Both the position numbers and the translations under genes were made by a program. Below the pieces are notes generated by a model. It did no database searches, had not been told where the DNA came from, and saw only the letters and a program-made list of their open reading frames with translations. Of a stretch of DNA of 64,000 nt, positions 22,607 through 33,397 are shown piece by piece. Position 1 is the first letter of the stretch; each line of letters begins with the position of its first letter. The stretch is from Prorocentrum cordatum (taxonomy: Eukaryota; Sar; Dinophyceae; Prorocentrales; Prorocentraceae): the NCBI GenBank assembly GCA_963575745.1, contig CAUYUJ010011558.1:1116280-1180279 (forward strand). The letters are read 5' to 3'.

Positions 22607-23470
22607 CTAAACACAAGACTCGAATGAACGTCGTGGCCATCGAGCAACCAGCAATAACGCCATTCGAAACAAAGTGGGGGCCCTCCAGCCAGCCTCCCAA
22701 AGAAAGAAACTACCGCATCGGTAAGCAAAGAGGCACAAACGAGCGATGACCAGCGGGATTCCGTGACGACGGCACCTCTCTTCGAGATTGCTTGAGGAAA
22801 TTTGCTCGTAGAATTGCCGAAGCTCGACGAAGACGATACAAGATGATTCCCCTTTGGTCAAACCACTCTCGGCCATGAGCGACTGACGCCACACGACGTC
22901 CGCGGCTCCACGATGCTGGCCAGCTGTGCAGCACCGCCCCAGGTGTGCCAACTCCCAGTCCAACGCCACCGCGCGCCGACAGCGGCCCCAGACTCTGAAC
23001 CAGGAGCGGATCATGCCAATCGGCCGGTAGCCTCCGACGGGCTTCGGAAGCAAATCAAGAAGTACGACAGAGATTTGCGGCGGCAAACGTCCAGTCGCCT
23101 CCATGACGGCCAACATGCAGATGGAGCAAGTGAGAGCAGCATCAGAGAGATAGGAGAAATACTTACAATGAAAGCCGTCAACAGACACAGCAGAGGAATC
23201 CCTATATCCCTAAAGCTCTGAGAGACCTCTCGGATTTCATCCGCTATTACTCGGGGTAACGGCTCCAAAATCTCGCCGCAGGGAAAAGCACCCTCTCCCG
23301 AACCCCAGAGGTCGGCGAATCTGGAACCCTCGGCTTTGAGAAGCGAGAGAGGGTCAGCAACATTGCAGCCTTCCACGGAAAGCGTGCTCCATGGGGTCCA
23401 TGGGGAACGATCCCGGAGAAGCTGGCGCACACGTATGGCCCCCGAGTTCACCCCCACATGCAACCAGGAG
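22607..23470 (-). pseudogene. Reverse transcriptase fragment of LINE-A
   Basis: Two overlapping frames are needed. The upstream part (23463-23200) reads ADPLSLLKAEGSRFADLWGS, then IREVSQSFRD. The downstream ORF (23188-22607) reads MSVDGFHCKYFSYLSDAAL, then LLPKPVGGYRPIGMIRSWFR, RGAADVVWRQ and VFVELRQFYEQI. LPKP.GG.RPI and the following R.W.. are the conserved N-terminal RT blocks; VF(D)LR.FYE is motif A. The catalytic Asp of motif A is Glu here, which should abolish polymerase activity. The frame ends in unrelated residues before motif B. The family is the dinoflagellate LINE type seen again at 36-50 kb. Confidence 0.8.
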
Positions 23471-24125
23471 GACCAATCACTCCGACTCTTGGCCGCATAC
23501 TTGACTCGGCCTGGACGGCCTCAAACACGAGGGAATACAAGTCGCCAAGGTCCTGGCCGTCGCTCGAACCTCCAACTGCGGTCGACACCTGCTCGAAAAG
23601 CGGAGCGTAGTCACTGCGAGCATCGAGAATAGCGACAGGAGGGCGCAGCAGGACAGAGCGCAAGAGCACGGCAGAAGTGGACAGGTGAGAATCTTTGCGC
23701 GAGCGAATGAAGACCCGAAGTTGCTGGCCTAACCACTTGATCGCACGGTGAGCTGGGTAGCGCACCTGGGCATCTTTGGCCAGGACCGAGCGCGAAATCA
23801 GCTGAAGTCCGAGCCCTCTCGTGCCGTACTTGAGGGAGGCCTGGCTAACCAGAGGCACGAGGTCACGCTCGGCGTGATCAGCCCCAGCCTTACGGAGAGG
23901 GCCGAGCACACGATGCGCACCCCAAAAATCTCCAACCTCGAGCCTCTCAAGGGCCGAATCGGCCAGGGCTTGATCCCCGACCCAGGACGAGTCACGAGGA
24001 GCGGGGCCCACCACCCTGGCACTCGGCACAGGGGGAGGCTCGCGAAAGGTCAGGGCTGAAAGGGCGGCCACAGGGGGCTGAAACGAAAGCTCCACCGGAC
24101 GACGGGGCGAGCGCTCCGCGTCCAT
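23471..24125 (-). pseudogene. Endonuclease C-terminus and linker of LINE-A
   Basis: The ORF begins MDAERSPRRPVELSFQPPV. The related element at 36 kb has PHRPVCLDI at the same place, where the His is the last catalytic residue of EEP endonucleases. Here it is Arg (PRRPV). The rest, including ALADSALERLEVGDFWGAHR and QLISRSVLAKDAQVRYPAHR, is a helical linker between endonuclease and RT with no separate domain I can name. Confidence 0.6.
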
Positions 24126-24155
24126 CAGCGCTTCGACCTTCGCGACAGTTTTGCC

Positions 24156-24760
24156 TCAGCCGCCCGAGCACACAAAGCAGTCGAAAGTGGTCAGCGGGCT
24201 CGCAGGGTAGTGAGTGCAGGCGCTCGGGAAAGCGAGAGACCCTCTCAGCTCGCTGATGAACTGAGCGTCCTCGAGCTCTTCTGACTCGAGATGAAAGTCA
24301 GCACCCAGAAGCCACGGCAAGTGCAGACAATCGATTCTCTCGCAGATTTTGGCCAGAATGTTACGACTGTTGTCGGACAAGCCCTTCGCATGAAGAAGGT
24401 AGGCCGACAACATCACAAGAGGGGGGGGTCCCTGGCAACTCCACGAAACACCCGAGGGCCCGTCCAGGAGAAAGAGGATCCCCAGGAAGGGGACGGCACC
24501 CCAGCCAGCTGCGCACGAGAACGGCGACCCCCGAGCTGGTATCCCCCGAATCCGTCGGTAACGCAGTCGACCAGACCGACTTCCAACCGCGGCGAATGCA
24601 CCAGGCGCTGGCCTGATCGATGTCTTCCTGAGCCAGCAAAGCGTGCTCTTAACACAGTACGACGTGCGTGTTAGTTTCTTCCAGCATGGACTTCATCCTG
24701 CCCCAGGAATTGCAGTTGATGGTATGAACCTTGAGGGGCAACACATCGATATTCGGTGGT
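24156..24760 (-). pseudogene. EEP (APE-type) endonuclease of LINE-A
   Basis: Minus-strand pieces in order: VHTINCNSWGRMKSMLEETN then THVVLC (24738-24651), an in-frame TAA, EHALLAQEDIDQ and RRGWKSVWSTALPTDSGD followed by SSGVAVLVRS (to about 24500). After a frame change come SAYLLHAKGLSDNSRNILAK, WLLGADFHLESEE and TTFDCFVCSGG (24410-24156). The N of INCNSW, the E of (Q)EH, the GADF(N) block with His for Asn and the final D.FV are the metal-binding and catalytic landmarks of this fold. The stop replaces the Gln of the LCQEH motif (CAA to TAA). The enzyme nicks target DNA to prime reverse transcription. Confidence 0.75.
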
Positions 24761-25573
24761 GAATGCTCGCAGTGAAGCCCCTTGCCCGCACTCGCACCTC
24801 CAGGACTCTGGGAGAGCAACTTGCCAACTTTGCCCTGGGCGGCGGGGCCAGGGGAAAGCAACGGAGCCTCGGGGCCGGGAAAACTGGAATGGCAGGCGAG
24901 GTGCCCAAGAGCCAAGAGCGTCGGCTCCGCCGCGTTCCGTAAGACAGGGCAGGATACATTTACAGTGTTTTGTCCTCTACCGCAGGAGGCGAAAGGGGAG
25001 GGGGAGGAGGCGGATGAGTAGGAGGAGAAGGAGGGGGAGCGAAAGGGGAAAGAGCGATTGGGGCTGCATCAACATCAAGACTCTCGCTACACAAGACGGG
25101 GAGGGAAGACTTGCGCCGACGGACACTCCAGCGGCAGTTTCACGCACGAGACGTGATGAACAGCTGACTTCTTCAAAGAGAGAGCACTGTATAAGCAAAA
25201 GCAGGGACAGCGAAATTGACGGGCGCCTGCTGACGAGCAAATGAAGTACAATTGAAGGCAAACGAAGAAGCACGTTGCAAACTAGCGTGGACAATGGACG
25301 AGGTGGAGATGTCACCATTGAGCACAGCCAGAGAGCGAGCCAGCAACGCTGACCAGCGAGGGCGAGACAGACGCTGCTGTGCAGGCCCTCCTGCGCCAAA
25401 GAGCGAGCTGCGCCAGAGATCGAATTCAAGGCAGCCGTTGAGAAGAAAGTTCAGACCCCCCCTGGAGAGGTTGTCCATAGGAGCCTTCCCTGGAGCCCAG
25501 CACCTGAAGTCCCAAGGAACCAGGGACACGGCACCCCGAGACGACCGGGAGACGGGCCAGGACCGAAGGATTA
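24761..25573. other. Inter-ORF region of LINE-A, no recognised domain
   Basis: Between ORF1 and the endonuclease. On the plus strand 24980-25050 is a purine-rich (GGA)n patch. Minus-strand frames are Ser/Leu/Pro-rich and not convincing. The region is probably ORF2 leader and decayed sequence. Confidence 0.35.
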
Positions 25574-26981
25574 CTAGGCGCCTCGAGTGGGGGGGGGGGG
25601 CTCAGAGGAGCGGCCCTTGCAGGCGATGCGGTCAGAGCGAGAACGCGCGGATGCAGAAGACGCTGGTGGTCTGGCAGCCGCAGGAGGGCCAGGAGCGGCA
25701 CCGCCTGCGGCAGGCGCCTGGAGTTCAGGAGGTGCCGAAGCTGTCGCAGCCTGGGCGCCCGGGCCATCGCCGGCAGGTGGGGCATTAGCGCCGCCAGTGC
25801 TTCTTGCGGCCACTCCGTTTCCATCGGCTCCAGGGCGACGCTTCTTCGCCGCCATCCGAGCCGCCAGCGCAGAGCGCTCCGCCTTGAGGCTGTCGACCTT
25901 GAACTTTGCCTCCGAGAAGGGGCTCTTGGCCATGGAGGAGATGCCAGTCCTGAACTGCTCGATCCAGGTCTTGAGCTCAGACTGGTCCTTGGCGAAAGCT
26001 CGTCATCGTCGCCCACCTGGAAGGCGGAGCCCACGTCGACGTCGAAGGCAGCCGCAAACTTTTCTGCGTCAAGCAGGTCGTCCACGGAGAGCTTGTTGCC
26101 AGCGGCCGCCGGCGAGGAAGAGGGCAGTTGCTCGTGAAGCTTGCGTACCAGATCACTGTGCTCTGATTCCGCTGCGACCAGTTCAGCACGAAGCTGAATG
26201 ACAGCTGAACGCTGCAACCCCAACTGGGACTCGAGCTGATCGAACTGATTGCAGGCTGCCTCCAGACTCTTCTCAACGCCTCGAGCCTTGCTGTGCGCTT
26301 TCTGAAGACGGACCTGCAGGGCCTCAGGACAAGCCGCCGGCTTTTGCAGAGCCACAGCAGCCGTCTTGCACGCCTCTGCCCCTTGCATGTCGGCCATCTT
26401 CGCGCAGAGGCCCGACAACTGGAGGTACTCCTCGCTGGTGAGCGAGGCGCATCAGTGGCAGGGACACCTGCATCTGGAGGGTTGGGCCCCTTCCCACTGT
26501 CATTGGGGAGCCCCCATGCACCCTTTGATGCCTCCACCGCCTGCCGGAAGTCCTTTACCTCCAGCTTTGCCACCTCCGCCTGCAGCACCATCGTCGAAGA
26601 GGGCCAACGCTCCACCGGAAGACCAGGTCGATGATGGTAACGCGGAGTCGGCCTTGAGCGCTCCGCAGTGCTTACAGAAGTAGAAGCGGCCTGCGTTCTG
26701 CTTACATCCGCACCAGAAGCATATCCACCTCTTGTCAGAAGCGTGGCCATGAGCAGCATCCACATGAGAAGTAGGCGGACGTTGGAGGCCTGGCACCAAC
26801 GGCGGCCACTGGGCGCGGTCGCGGCGCCGCGGCACTCGGACAGCTCCAATCCGACGCGCTTCGCCTTAGAGACCGCCAGGGGGAGGAGGACTGGACCACC
26901 TCGAGTGCCAAGGCGCCTCCGCCAGGCGCCCTTTACCGCCTCAGTCAGCAGAGCCACCCGCCATGCCGCCGACGGGGACAT
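25574..26981 (-). pseudogene. ORF1 of LINE-A: zinc finger plus coiled coil
   Basis: In the minus frame of 26835-26500 there is KRWICFWCGCKQNAGRFYFC and then KHCGALK. This is a W-x-C-x2-C-x4-N-x6-C-x2-C pattern close to RanBP2-type zinc fingers. A second frame (about 26440-25980) gives a long heptad-like helix (EKSLEAACNQFDQLESQLGL, then RAELVAAESEHSDLVRKLHE). A third frame (25933-25574) gives SEAKFKVDSLKAERSALAAR, a basic AAKKRRPG stretch and an Ala/Pro-rich tail ending at TGA. LINE ORF1 proteins bind their RNA and self-associate through coiled coils, which fits. At least two frameshifts break it. Confidence 0.65.
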
Positions 26982-27127
26982 CGTGAAGATATGCTCCTGC
27001 AGAAGCTCACAAATTGAAAGCGTGCGTTTTGAGATCTCGCGAACTGAAGAAATGGAAGACGAGCCAATTCAGCCCGCAACAGCTGTGCGCCGTTCTGAGG
27101 ATAAGATGTTGCAAGCACAGGCGAACG

Positions 27128-27142
27128 CCTGAGCCAGAACGG
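27128..27142 (-). other. Relict 15-nt spliced leader
   Basis: On the minus strand CCGTTCTGGCTCAGG follows the intact leader without a gap. It matches CCATTTTGGCTCAAG, the part of the leader after its internal AG, at 12 of 15 positions. A relict of exactly this extent is what trans-splicing a new leader onto the AG of an older, genome-encoded leader would leave. Confidence 0.75.
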
Positions 27143-27164
27143 CTTGAGCCAAAATGGCTACGGA
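27143..27164 (-). other. Genome-encoded dinoflagellate spliced leader
   Basis: All 22 positions match the dinoflagellate SL consensus (T at the variable first base, then CCGTAGCC, ATTTTGG, CTCAAG). The sequence after it is not the GT-donor of an SL RNA gene, so this is a captured mRNA 5' end. Confidence 0.95.
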
Positions 27165-27355
27165 GAGGAGGAGGAGGAGGAGGAGGAGGAGGAGGAGGAG
27201 GAGGAGGAGAGGAGAGAGGAAGGAGAGGAGGATGAGGAGGAGGAGGAGAAGGCGGGGGAGGAGGAGGGGAGGAGGAGGAGAGGAGGAGGAGGAGGGGGAG
27301 GAGGAGGCTGAGGAGGCTGAGGAGGAGAAGGAGGAGGAGGAGGAGGAGGAGGACG
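27165..27355. repeat. (GGA)n tract abutting the spliced leader
   Basis: Almost pure GGA/GAG on plus, therefore a (TCC)n pyrimidine tract directly upstream of the minus-strand leader. No spacer separates them. Confidence 0.9.
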
Positions 27356-28254
27356 CAGTACCTCGTCGGCTGCGAGTCCAAGCAGCCAGGGCGACAGGTG
27401 GGGCGAAGAAAGGGACCTCGATAGGTTTCAGGTCCCTGGTGCACCCGCGCTTGTGGTGGCTGGACCCGCTGACGGTCGTCACGGCGTGTTTTAAGGGTTT
27501 CGTGGCTATCAAGTGGTCTAAGATGGTCTCGGATGATGCCTTATTCTCTTGCTATAGGGATGGGCATCGCGTAAGGACCATGGCGTCACCTTGGTGGGCT
27601 ACGAGGCAATTGGTGGCGGCCCTCATGCTGAGTCTCAGTCGTATGAATCGGGCCCTCCAGTTCGAAAGGAAGGCAGCTCAGCCGCCTTCTTAAGACCAGT
27701 GGTCGGTCCTGGACATTCTGGGTAGGAAGTGGAGCATTGATCAGTTGTCTCCCAGTTTTGAGCATGTGGCGCGGGCTGGAGCCCGCGGGACTGTTGAAGT
27801 TGACGATCAATGGCAGCAAACCAATTTCAGGCTTTGGGATGGGCCCATCGTCTGGGCCCCCACATATGAGCTAATGTGCCAAAAGAGTACGCTAGGATGG
27901 AGCGATCACCAAAAGCACGCGCCCAAGGCTACAGCTTGCAACGTGCACTGGAATCAGAGGCGGATCTGGATTCATGCTCCCGGTGCTTCGTCCACATGCA
28001 CCTTTTTGTCATGCGGCTCAGGGGACGACGTTTCACAGGATATCCGATTGTGATGCACACTCTGAATGGAGGCGCGCCTTTTCTCGACCCTGTTGTGGGC
28101 AGGCCCGCCGACAAGCTCAGAGCGATGTCATGTCACGATCGTGAGCTCTTCAGCAGGGGGCGTTTTCCAGACCATAGTCGCTTCGCTCGTCGGTCCCAGC
28201 GTGAAGTGTCGGCCGGTTGATGGGTTGGTGAAATCCCTGCAGGCCTGCAGGCTC
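27356..28254. other. Probable decayed LINE-B RT-side sequence, no domain identified
   Basis: Plus-strand pieces around 27430-27690 and 27745-28053 have natural composition (LWWLDPLTVVTACFKGFVAI; VHWNQRRIWIHAPG) and precede a recognisable RNase H in the same orientation. They may be the RT thumb and linker of that element. I cannot identify motifs. Confidence 0.3.
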
Positions 28255-28259
28255 CCACT

Positions 28260-28916
28260 TTTTACATCGATGGAGCAGGCTTTGAGGTCATGTGGCCAGG
28301 GTTTCGAGTCGCAGGCTGGTATGTTGTAGCTGCTGATGTGCATGGGGATGCTGTTTCGGCCCCTGCCAGCGCGGTCCCAACTGACGAGGGCCCCGACCAC
28401 ATCGCACGAGAAGGAGGAGACGATGTGATCCTTATGCTGTCGAGAAACGCAGCGTGCGGAGGCCCCATTACTCTTCATGCCGACTGCGAAGGCACCCTTG
28501 GTTGCGCCGCTTATTAATTCCACCGACTGGAACAAAGAACACAGAGCCCACTGGTGGAGGGAAGTCAACGATACACTTCACCTGGCGACGTTTGACAACG
28601 CTCCCCTACAGTGCTGTGCGTAACGGGCGCACCACGCATAGGGATTGGAATGGCAATCGCCACGCAGAATTCTATGCCAAGAAAGTGGATGTCCCTCTCC
28701 GAGCCATTGATGGCTTACTTCTTGATCGAAGGACTGCATGAGATGGCCAAGCACGTGGCCAGGTACGCAGGTTTCCAGCAGGCGTCTCGCAGCCATGCTG
28801 AGGGTCGCGATCATCTGGGGCATGGGTGGATGAGCAAAGTGCTGCTGGACGCTATCCCAGGGTACCCTATCCCCTCGTGTTGCATCCAGGAGGAAGCCCG
28901 GGGTTGGGCAAGGTGA
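28260..28916 (+). pseudogene. LINE-B RNase H fragment
   Basis: From 28260, without an ATG, the frame reads FYIDGAGFEVMWPGFRVAGW then YVVAADVHGDAV, and further on ITLHADCEGTL (stop at 28517). The Asp of YIDG and the Asp of HADC are two of the RNase H acids. In another frame 28520-28600 gives STDWNKEHRAHWWREVND. In a third, 28627-28700 gives GRTTHRDWNGNRHAEFYAKK, the GN..A(D/E)..AK block, with Glu in the position of the last Asp. The tail (MAKHVARYAGFQQASRS) resembles the helix following RNase H in LINE-C/D type elements. Three frames mean a pseudogene. Its 5' part is not recognisable. Confidence 0.65.
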
Positions 28917-29615
28917 GGAAAGCGGGTCGCGGCTTGGCGACGAGGCTTCTGGCGGCTCAGCCGTAGGAGAGCCCTTGAGCGGCTCAGTCGCCAGAGGAGG
29001 CCCCACTCCTCTCGAGGACACCGCGACCAGTTGGACGCGCTGATCTGCTGTACCCAATGTGGGAACAATGTCGCATATACTCATCGGGCCAAAGCATCCA
29101 GATGCCTTTTGTTGGGTAATTGCCAAAGTAACTTTGCGACGGGCAGAAAGAAGCTTAACTAACCGACGTCTGAACGGCAAGCACCCTTCCTCGACAGTGT
29201 CGAGCATAGGTTTCGCATTGTGGGAGGTCGTGGAGTTCGGGCTTAGGAACAGTGCTGGGATCTCCTACCCGGTGGTGGCGAGGATCGGCCGCTTGCTGCC
29301 CAGGGGCGCGATGTGAGGCCCCCATTGCCTGCGAGGCTGCCAGGTCTCGACTTGGAATGAGGTCTGGCCCCTTTTGGCTTCTCCGAGAGCGAAGCCCGGG
29401 ACTTCGGGAGGTCCGCGTACGAGGAGGCGGCCCGTCGCAGCGTGTCGGAGTTTGAAATCTTGCCCGACGGGCCCTAGGCGTTTTGTGTTTGTCTGCCTCG
29501 TGTCCTCTGCGCTCCGCCGCGCTGCCCGTCGCCCCTCTCGCGGCTTGGACTCCCGACTCTCGCCAGCTTTCTACTAGGCTCGTTGCATGGGGTGGCACCC
29601 TAATCGCCATTCAAC
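28917..29615. other. No supported gene
   Basis: Open frames on both strands (for example 29155-29610 minus) have no recognisable domain. It is likely the 3' flank of LINE-B. Confidence 0.4.
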
Positions 29616-30059
29616 CGTCGAGGAGGACGGGGAGGAGAAGGGGGAGGAGGTGGACGACGACGAGGAGGACGACGAGGAGGACGTCGAGGGAGGGAGGAGG
29701 AATGGGAGGGAGGAGGAGGAGGAGGAGGAGGAGGAAGAGGAGGAGGAGGAGGAAGAGGACCAGGAGGAGGAGGGAAGGAGGAGGAAGGGGAAAATATGAA
29801 AAGGAGGAGGGGGAGGAGGGAAAGGCGAGGAAGAGGAGGAGAGAAAAGGAAAAGGGAGAAGGGGGCGATTGAGGAGGGGAGGGGGGGCCCCTCCCCCGTT
29901 CTCCCCCTCCCCCCCCCCCCGCTGCTCCGCAGGCACCCGCCGCGCCCGAAGGGGGGGCCGAGGCTAAGGCGCCCGCGCGGGCGGGGCGGCGCCGCAGACG
30001 GCCAGGGCGGAGGAGGGCCAGTCGAGACAACGGCGCTCGCCCAAAGGGGTCCGCATTCC
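29616..30059. repeat. (GGA)n tract followed by GC-rich low complexity
   Basis: Purine-rich on plus to about 29880, then C-runs and GC-rich sequence. The transition from purine to pyrimidine strand at about 29890 makes an imperfect (GGA)n/(TCC)n mirror around this point. Confidence 0.8.
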
Positions 30060-30482
30060 CCTCTCCTCCTCCTCCTCCTCCTCCTCCTCCTCCTCCTCCT
30101 CCTCCTCCTCCTACTCCTACTCCTACTCCTCCTCCTCCTCCTCCTCCTCCTCCTCCCCTCCTCCTCCTCCTCCTCCTCCTCCTCCCTATTCTCCTCTTCT
30201 TCCCCCTCTTCCTCCTCCTGCTCCTCTCCTCCTCCTCATGCTCCTCCTTCTCCTCCTCCTCTTCCCCCTCCTCCTCCTCTTCCTCCTCCTCCTCCTCCTC
30301 CTACTCCTCCTCTTCCTCCTCCTCCTCCTCCGCCTCCTCCTCCTCCTCCTCCTCCTCCCCCTCCTCGTCTTCCTCCTCCTCATCATCATCATCCTCGCCC
30401 TCCCCCACATCCTTCATCCTCTTCCTCCTCCTCCACCTCCTCCCCCTCCTCCTCCTTCGCCTCTTCCTCCTCCTCATCATCC

Positions 30483-30530
<48 letters not shown>

Positions 30531-30531
30531 G

Positions 30532-30581
<50 letters not shown>

Positions 30582-30780
30582 GTATCATCATCGTCATCTT
30601 CCTCCTCCTTCTCCTCCTCCTTCTCCTCCTCTTCCTCCTCCTCCTCTTTGCTCCTCCTCCTCCTCCTCCTCCTCCTCTTCCTCGTTATCCTCGTCTTCCC
30701 CCTCGTCCTCCTCCTGCTCTTCCTCCTCCTCCTCCTCCTGCTCCTCCTCCACCTCTCCTACATTTCTCCCCCTTCAAATA
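30060..30780. repeat. (CTC)n with embedded (CAT)n
   Basis: (CTC)n at 30060-30480, (ATC)n at about 30480-30590 and (CTC/TTC)n to 30770. Leu/Pro/Ser/His runs in translation are artefacts. Confidence 0.95.
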
Positions 30781-31835
30781 GCATCACCCTGTCGCTCTCC
30801 GAGGCAAGTTTTTTAGGCGGGCCGGGAGTTTCGCCTGAGACTGCCTCACCACTTATGTCCCTGAAGCTTGGAAAGTGGCAACAGCTTCACAGATGGAGGG
30901 CGGATGGTTTTCAAAATGCGGTTATCGCTTTAGCGCCGCGCGATTTCGTTTTCAAAAGTTGCAAGAGCTTCACGAATTGAGGGTGGGTGGTTTTCAACAT
31001 GTGATCGCTGTAGAGCCGCGCAGAGTCTTTTAAATATTTGCAAGATCTTCACGGATTGGGGGCGGGTGGTTCTCAAAATGTGGTTATCGCTGTAGCGCCG
31101 CGCAGGTTCGCATTTTAGAAACTGCAAGAGCTTCACGAATTGTTGGCGGTTCCTTATCAAAATGTGGTTGTCGCCTTACCGCCGCGCGCATTCGTATTAC
31201 AAATGTCCAAGAGCTTCACGGATTGAGGGCGGTCCCTTTTCAAAATGTAGTTCTCGCCTTAGCGCCGCGCACATTCTTTTTACAAATGTTTGAGAGCTTC
31301 ACGTATTGAGGGCGATTCCTTTTCAAAATGCGGTTCCCGCGCTAGCGCCGCGCACATTCGTTTTAAAGAAATCCCACTGCTTCACGGATTGAGGGCGGCT
31401 TCTTTTCAACATGTGGTTCTCGCTTCAGCGCTGCGCACATTCGTTTCAACAAGTTGCAAGAGTTTCTCTGGTTCCCATAATCAACGTTCCAGAAATGGTG
31501 ATCCGGAAGAATTCAGGATTATGCGTGTGCAACAGTCATGCTGGTACTCAGTGTTGCAGTCCCAAGAACGGCGTTTGGGCACGATTCCGGATCGCCATGA
31601 TGCAGCAGTTAGGTTGATCCGTGGTGTTGAAATGCCGAGAACAATGTTTTGGCAGGCTTAAGGATCTTTAAGCGCGCGTCGTCCAACGAGGCAGCTCCCT
31701 CAATAGAAATTAACCGTTGTAGGGGCCTATGAAGAGGGAGCTTAGAGGGAGGGTTAACTCCAACATCGTTGATGATTCTTGGGTTTACACTGGTCCTCCT
31801 CTTCCTCCTTTTACTCCTCCTCCTCCTCCTCCTCC
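30375..31835. repeat. Segmental tandem duplication, copy 1
   Basis: Corresponds to 31878-33237 with an offset of 1401-1404 bp in the non-microsatellite part: gtcgctctccgaggcaag at 30793 and 32197; gttgatccgtggtgttgaaa at 31613 and 33014. It contains the (CTC)n tract, a unique 100-bp piece, seven 81-bp units and a 250-bp unique tail. Confidence 0.9.
30870..31480. repeat. Seven ~81-bp tandem units (copy 1)
   Basis: Unit consensus: tttcaaaatgtggttctcgc, ttagcgccgcgcacattcg, ttttacaaatg, agagcttcacggattgaggg, cgg. The word gccgcgc recurs at 30935, 31015, 31097, 31181, 31264, 31347 and (as gctgcgc) 31430, so spacing is 80-84 bp. Confidence 0.9.
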
Positions 31836-31877
31836 TCCTCCTCCTCCTCCTCCTCCTCCTCCTCCCCCTCCTCTTCT

Positions 31878-33237
31878 TCCTCCTCCTCCTCATCATCATC
31901 CTCGCCCTCCCTTTCATCCTCTTTGTCCTCTTCCTCCTCCTCCACCTCCTCCCCCTCCTCCTCCTTCGCCTCTTCCTTCTCCTCCTCCTCCTCCTCCTCA
32001 TCGTCATCATCATCATCATCGTCATCTTCCTCCTCCTTCTCCTCCTCCTTCTCCTCCTCCTCCTCCTCCTCCTCGTTGCTCCTCCTCCTCCTCTTCCTCA
32101 TTATCCTCGTCCCCCCTCTTCCTCCTCCTGCTCCTCTTCCTCTTGCTCCTCCTCCACCTCTCCTCCACTTCTCTCCCTTGCAAATAGCATCACCTTGTCG
32201 CTCTCCGAGGCAAGTTTTTTGTGGGCGGGCCGGGAGTTTCGCCTGAGACTGCTTCACCACTTATGTCCCTGAAGCTTGGAAAGTGGCAACAGCCTTGAGG
32301 GCGGATGGTTTTCAAAATGCGTTTATCGCTTTAGCGCCGCGCGATTTCGTTTTCAAAAGTTGCAAGAGCTTCACGAATTGAGGGTGGGTGGTTTTCAACA
32401 TGTGATCGCTGTAGAGCCGCGCGGATTCTTTTAAATATTTGCAAGATCTTCACGGATTGGGGGCGGGTGGTTCTCAAAATGTGGTTATCGCTGTAGCGCC
32501 GCGCAGATTCGCATTTTAGAAACTGCAAGAGCTTCACGAATTGTTGGCGGCTCCTTATCAAAATGTGGTTGTCGCCTTACCGCCGCGCGCATTCGTATTA
32601 CAAATGTCCAAGAGCTTCACGGATTGAGGGCGGTTCCTTTTCAAAATGTAGTCCTCGCCTTAGCGCCGCGCACATTCGTTTTACAAATGTTTGAGAGTTT
32701 CACGTATTGAGGGCGACTCCTTTTCAAAATACGGTTTCCGCGCTATTGCCGCGCACGTTCGTTTTAAAGAAATCCCACTGCTTCACGGATTGAGGGCGGC
32801 TTCTTTTCAACATGTGGTTCTCGCTTCAGCGCCGCGCACATTCGTTTCAACAAGTTGCAAGAGTTTCTCTGGTTCCCATGATCAACGTTCCAGAAATTGC
32901 GATCTGGAAGGATTCTGGATTACGCGGGCGCAACAGTCATGTTGATTCTCAGTGTTGAAGTCCCAAAAACGGCGTTTGGGCACGATTCCAGATTGTCATG
33001 ATGCAGCAGTTAGGTTGATCCGTGGTGTTGAAATGCCGAGAACAATGTTTTGGCAGGCTTAAGGATCTTTAAGCGCGCGTCGTCCAACGAGGCAGCTCCT
33101 TCAATAGAAATTAACCGTTGTAGGGGCCTGTGAAGAGGGAGCTTGGAGGGAGGGTTAACTCCAACATCGTTGATGACTCTTGGGTCTATACTGGACCTCC
33201 TCTTCCTCCTCCTTTTCCTCCTCCTCATCCTCCTCCT
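31878..33237. repeat. Segmental tandem duplication, copy 2
   Basis: Second copy, about 95% identical by eye to the first over the unique and 81-bp parts. It ends in a (CTC)n tract that runs directly into an SL-like sequence at 33238, whereas copy 1 ends in the (CTC)n that begins copy 2. Confidence 0.9.
32295..32880. repeat. Seven ~81-bp tandem units (copy 2)
   Basis: Same array as 30870-31480, unit for unit in the same order, showing that the array expanded before the segment was duplicated. Confidence 0.9.
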
Positions 33238-33264
33238 CCGTAACCATGTTTGGTTTGACTCAAG
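33238..33264 (+). other. Degenerate spliced-leader-like sequence
   Basis: CCGTAACCATGTTTGG then TTTGACTCAAG, directly after (CTC)n. Compared with the leader it has a G-to-A change, an extra G and a short insertion, but keeps CCGTA-CCAT-TTTGG-CTCAAG. It lies 134 bp upstream of an ORF on the same strand. Alone it would be weak; the context makes it plausible. Confidence 0.5.
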
Positions 33265-33397
33265 GTGCAGGCGCCTGGGCCTGCGCTGGAAACGCGGCCG
33301 TTCCTGTCGGACTCTCTTGTTTGTGGTGCGGTGTCTGCCTCCGCTCTCATCGCAGACCTCCGTGACCAATGTTTACGGCTGCTCTGCGGGCCGGGCG

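Larger units (their letters stand above)
22607..27164 (-). mobile_element. LINE-A: SL-headed non-LTR retrotransposon, RT truncated
   Basis: Read on the minus strand, the order is (TCC)n, an exact spliced leader (27164-27143), a relict leader, ORF1 with zinc finger and coiled coil, an endonuclease (EEP/APE type) and the first half of a reverse transcriptase. It stops at about 22607 before RT motifs B and C, so the 3' half, including any RNase H, is missing. Frame changes, an in-frame TAA in the endonuclease and two catalytic substitutions show it is dead. The SL at the 5' end indicates that a mature trans-spliced transcript was reverse-transcribed. Confidence 0.8.
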
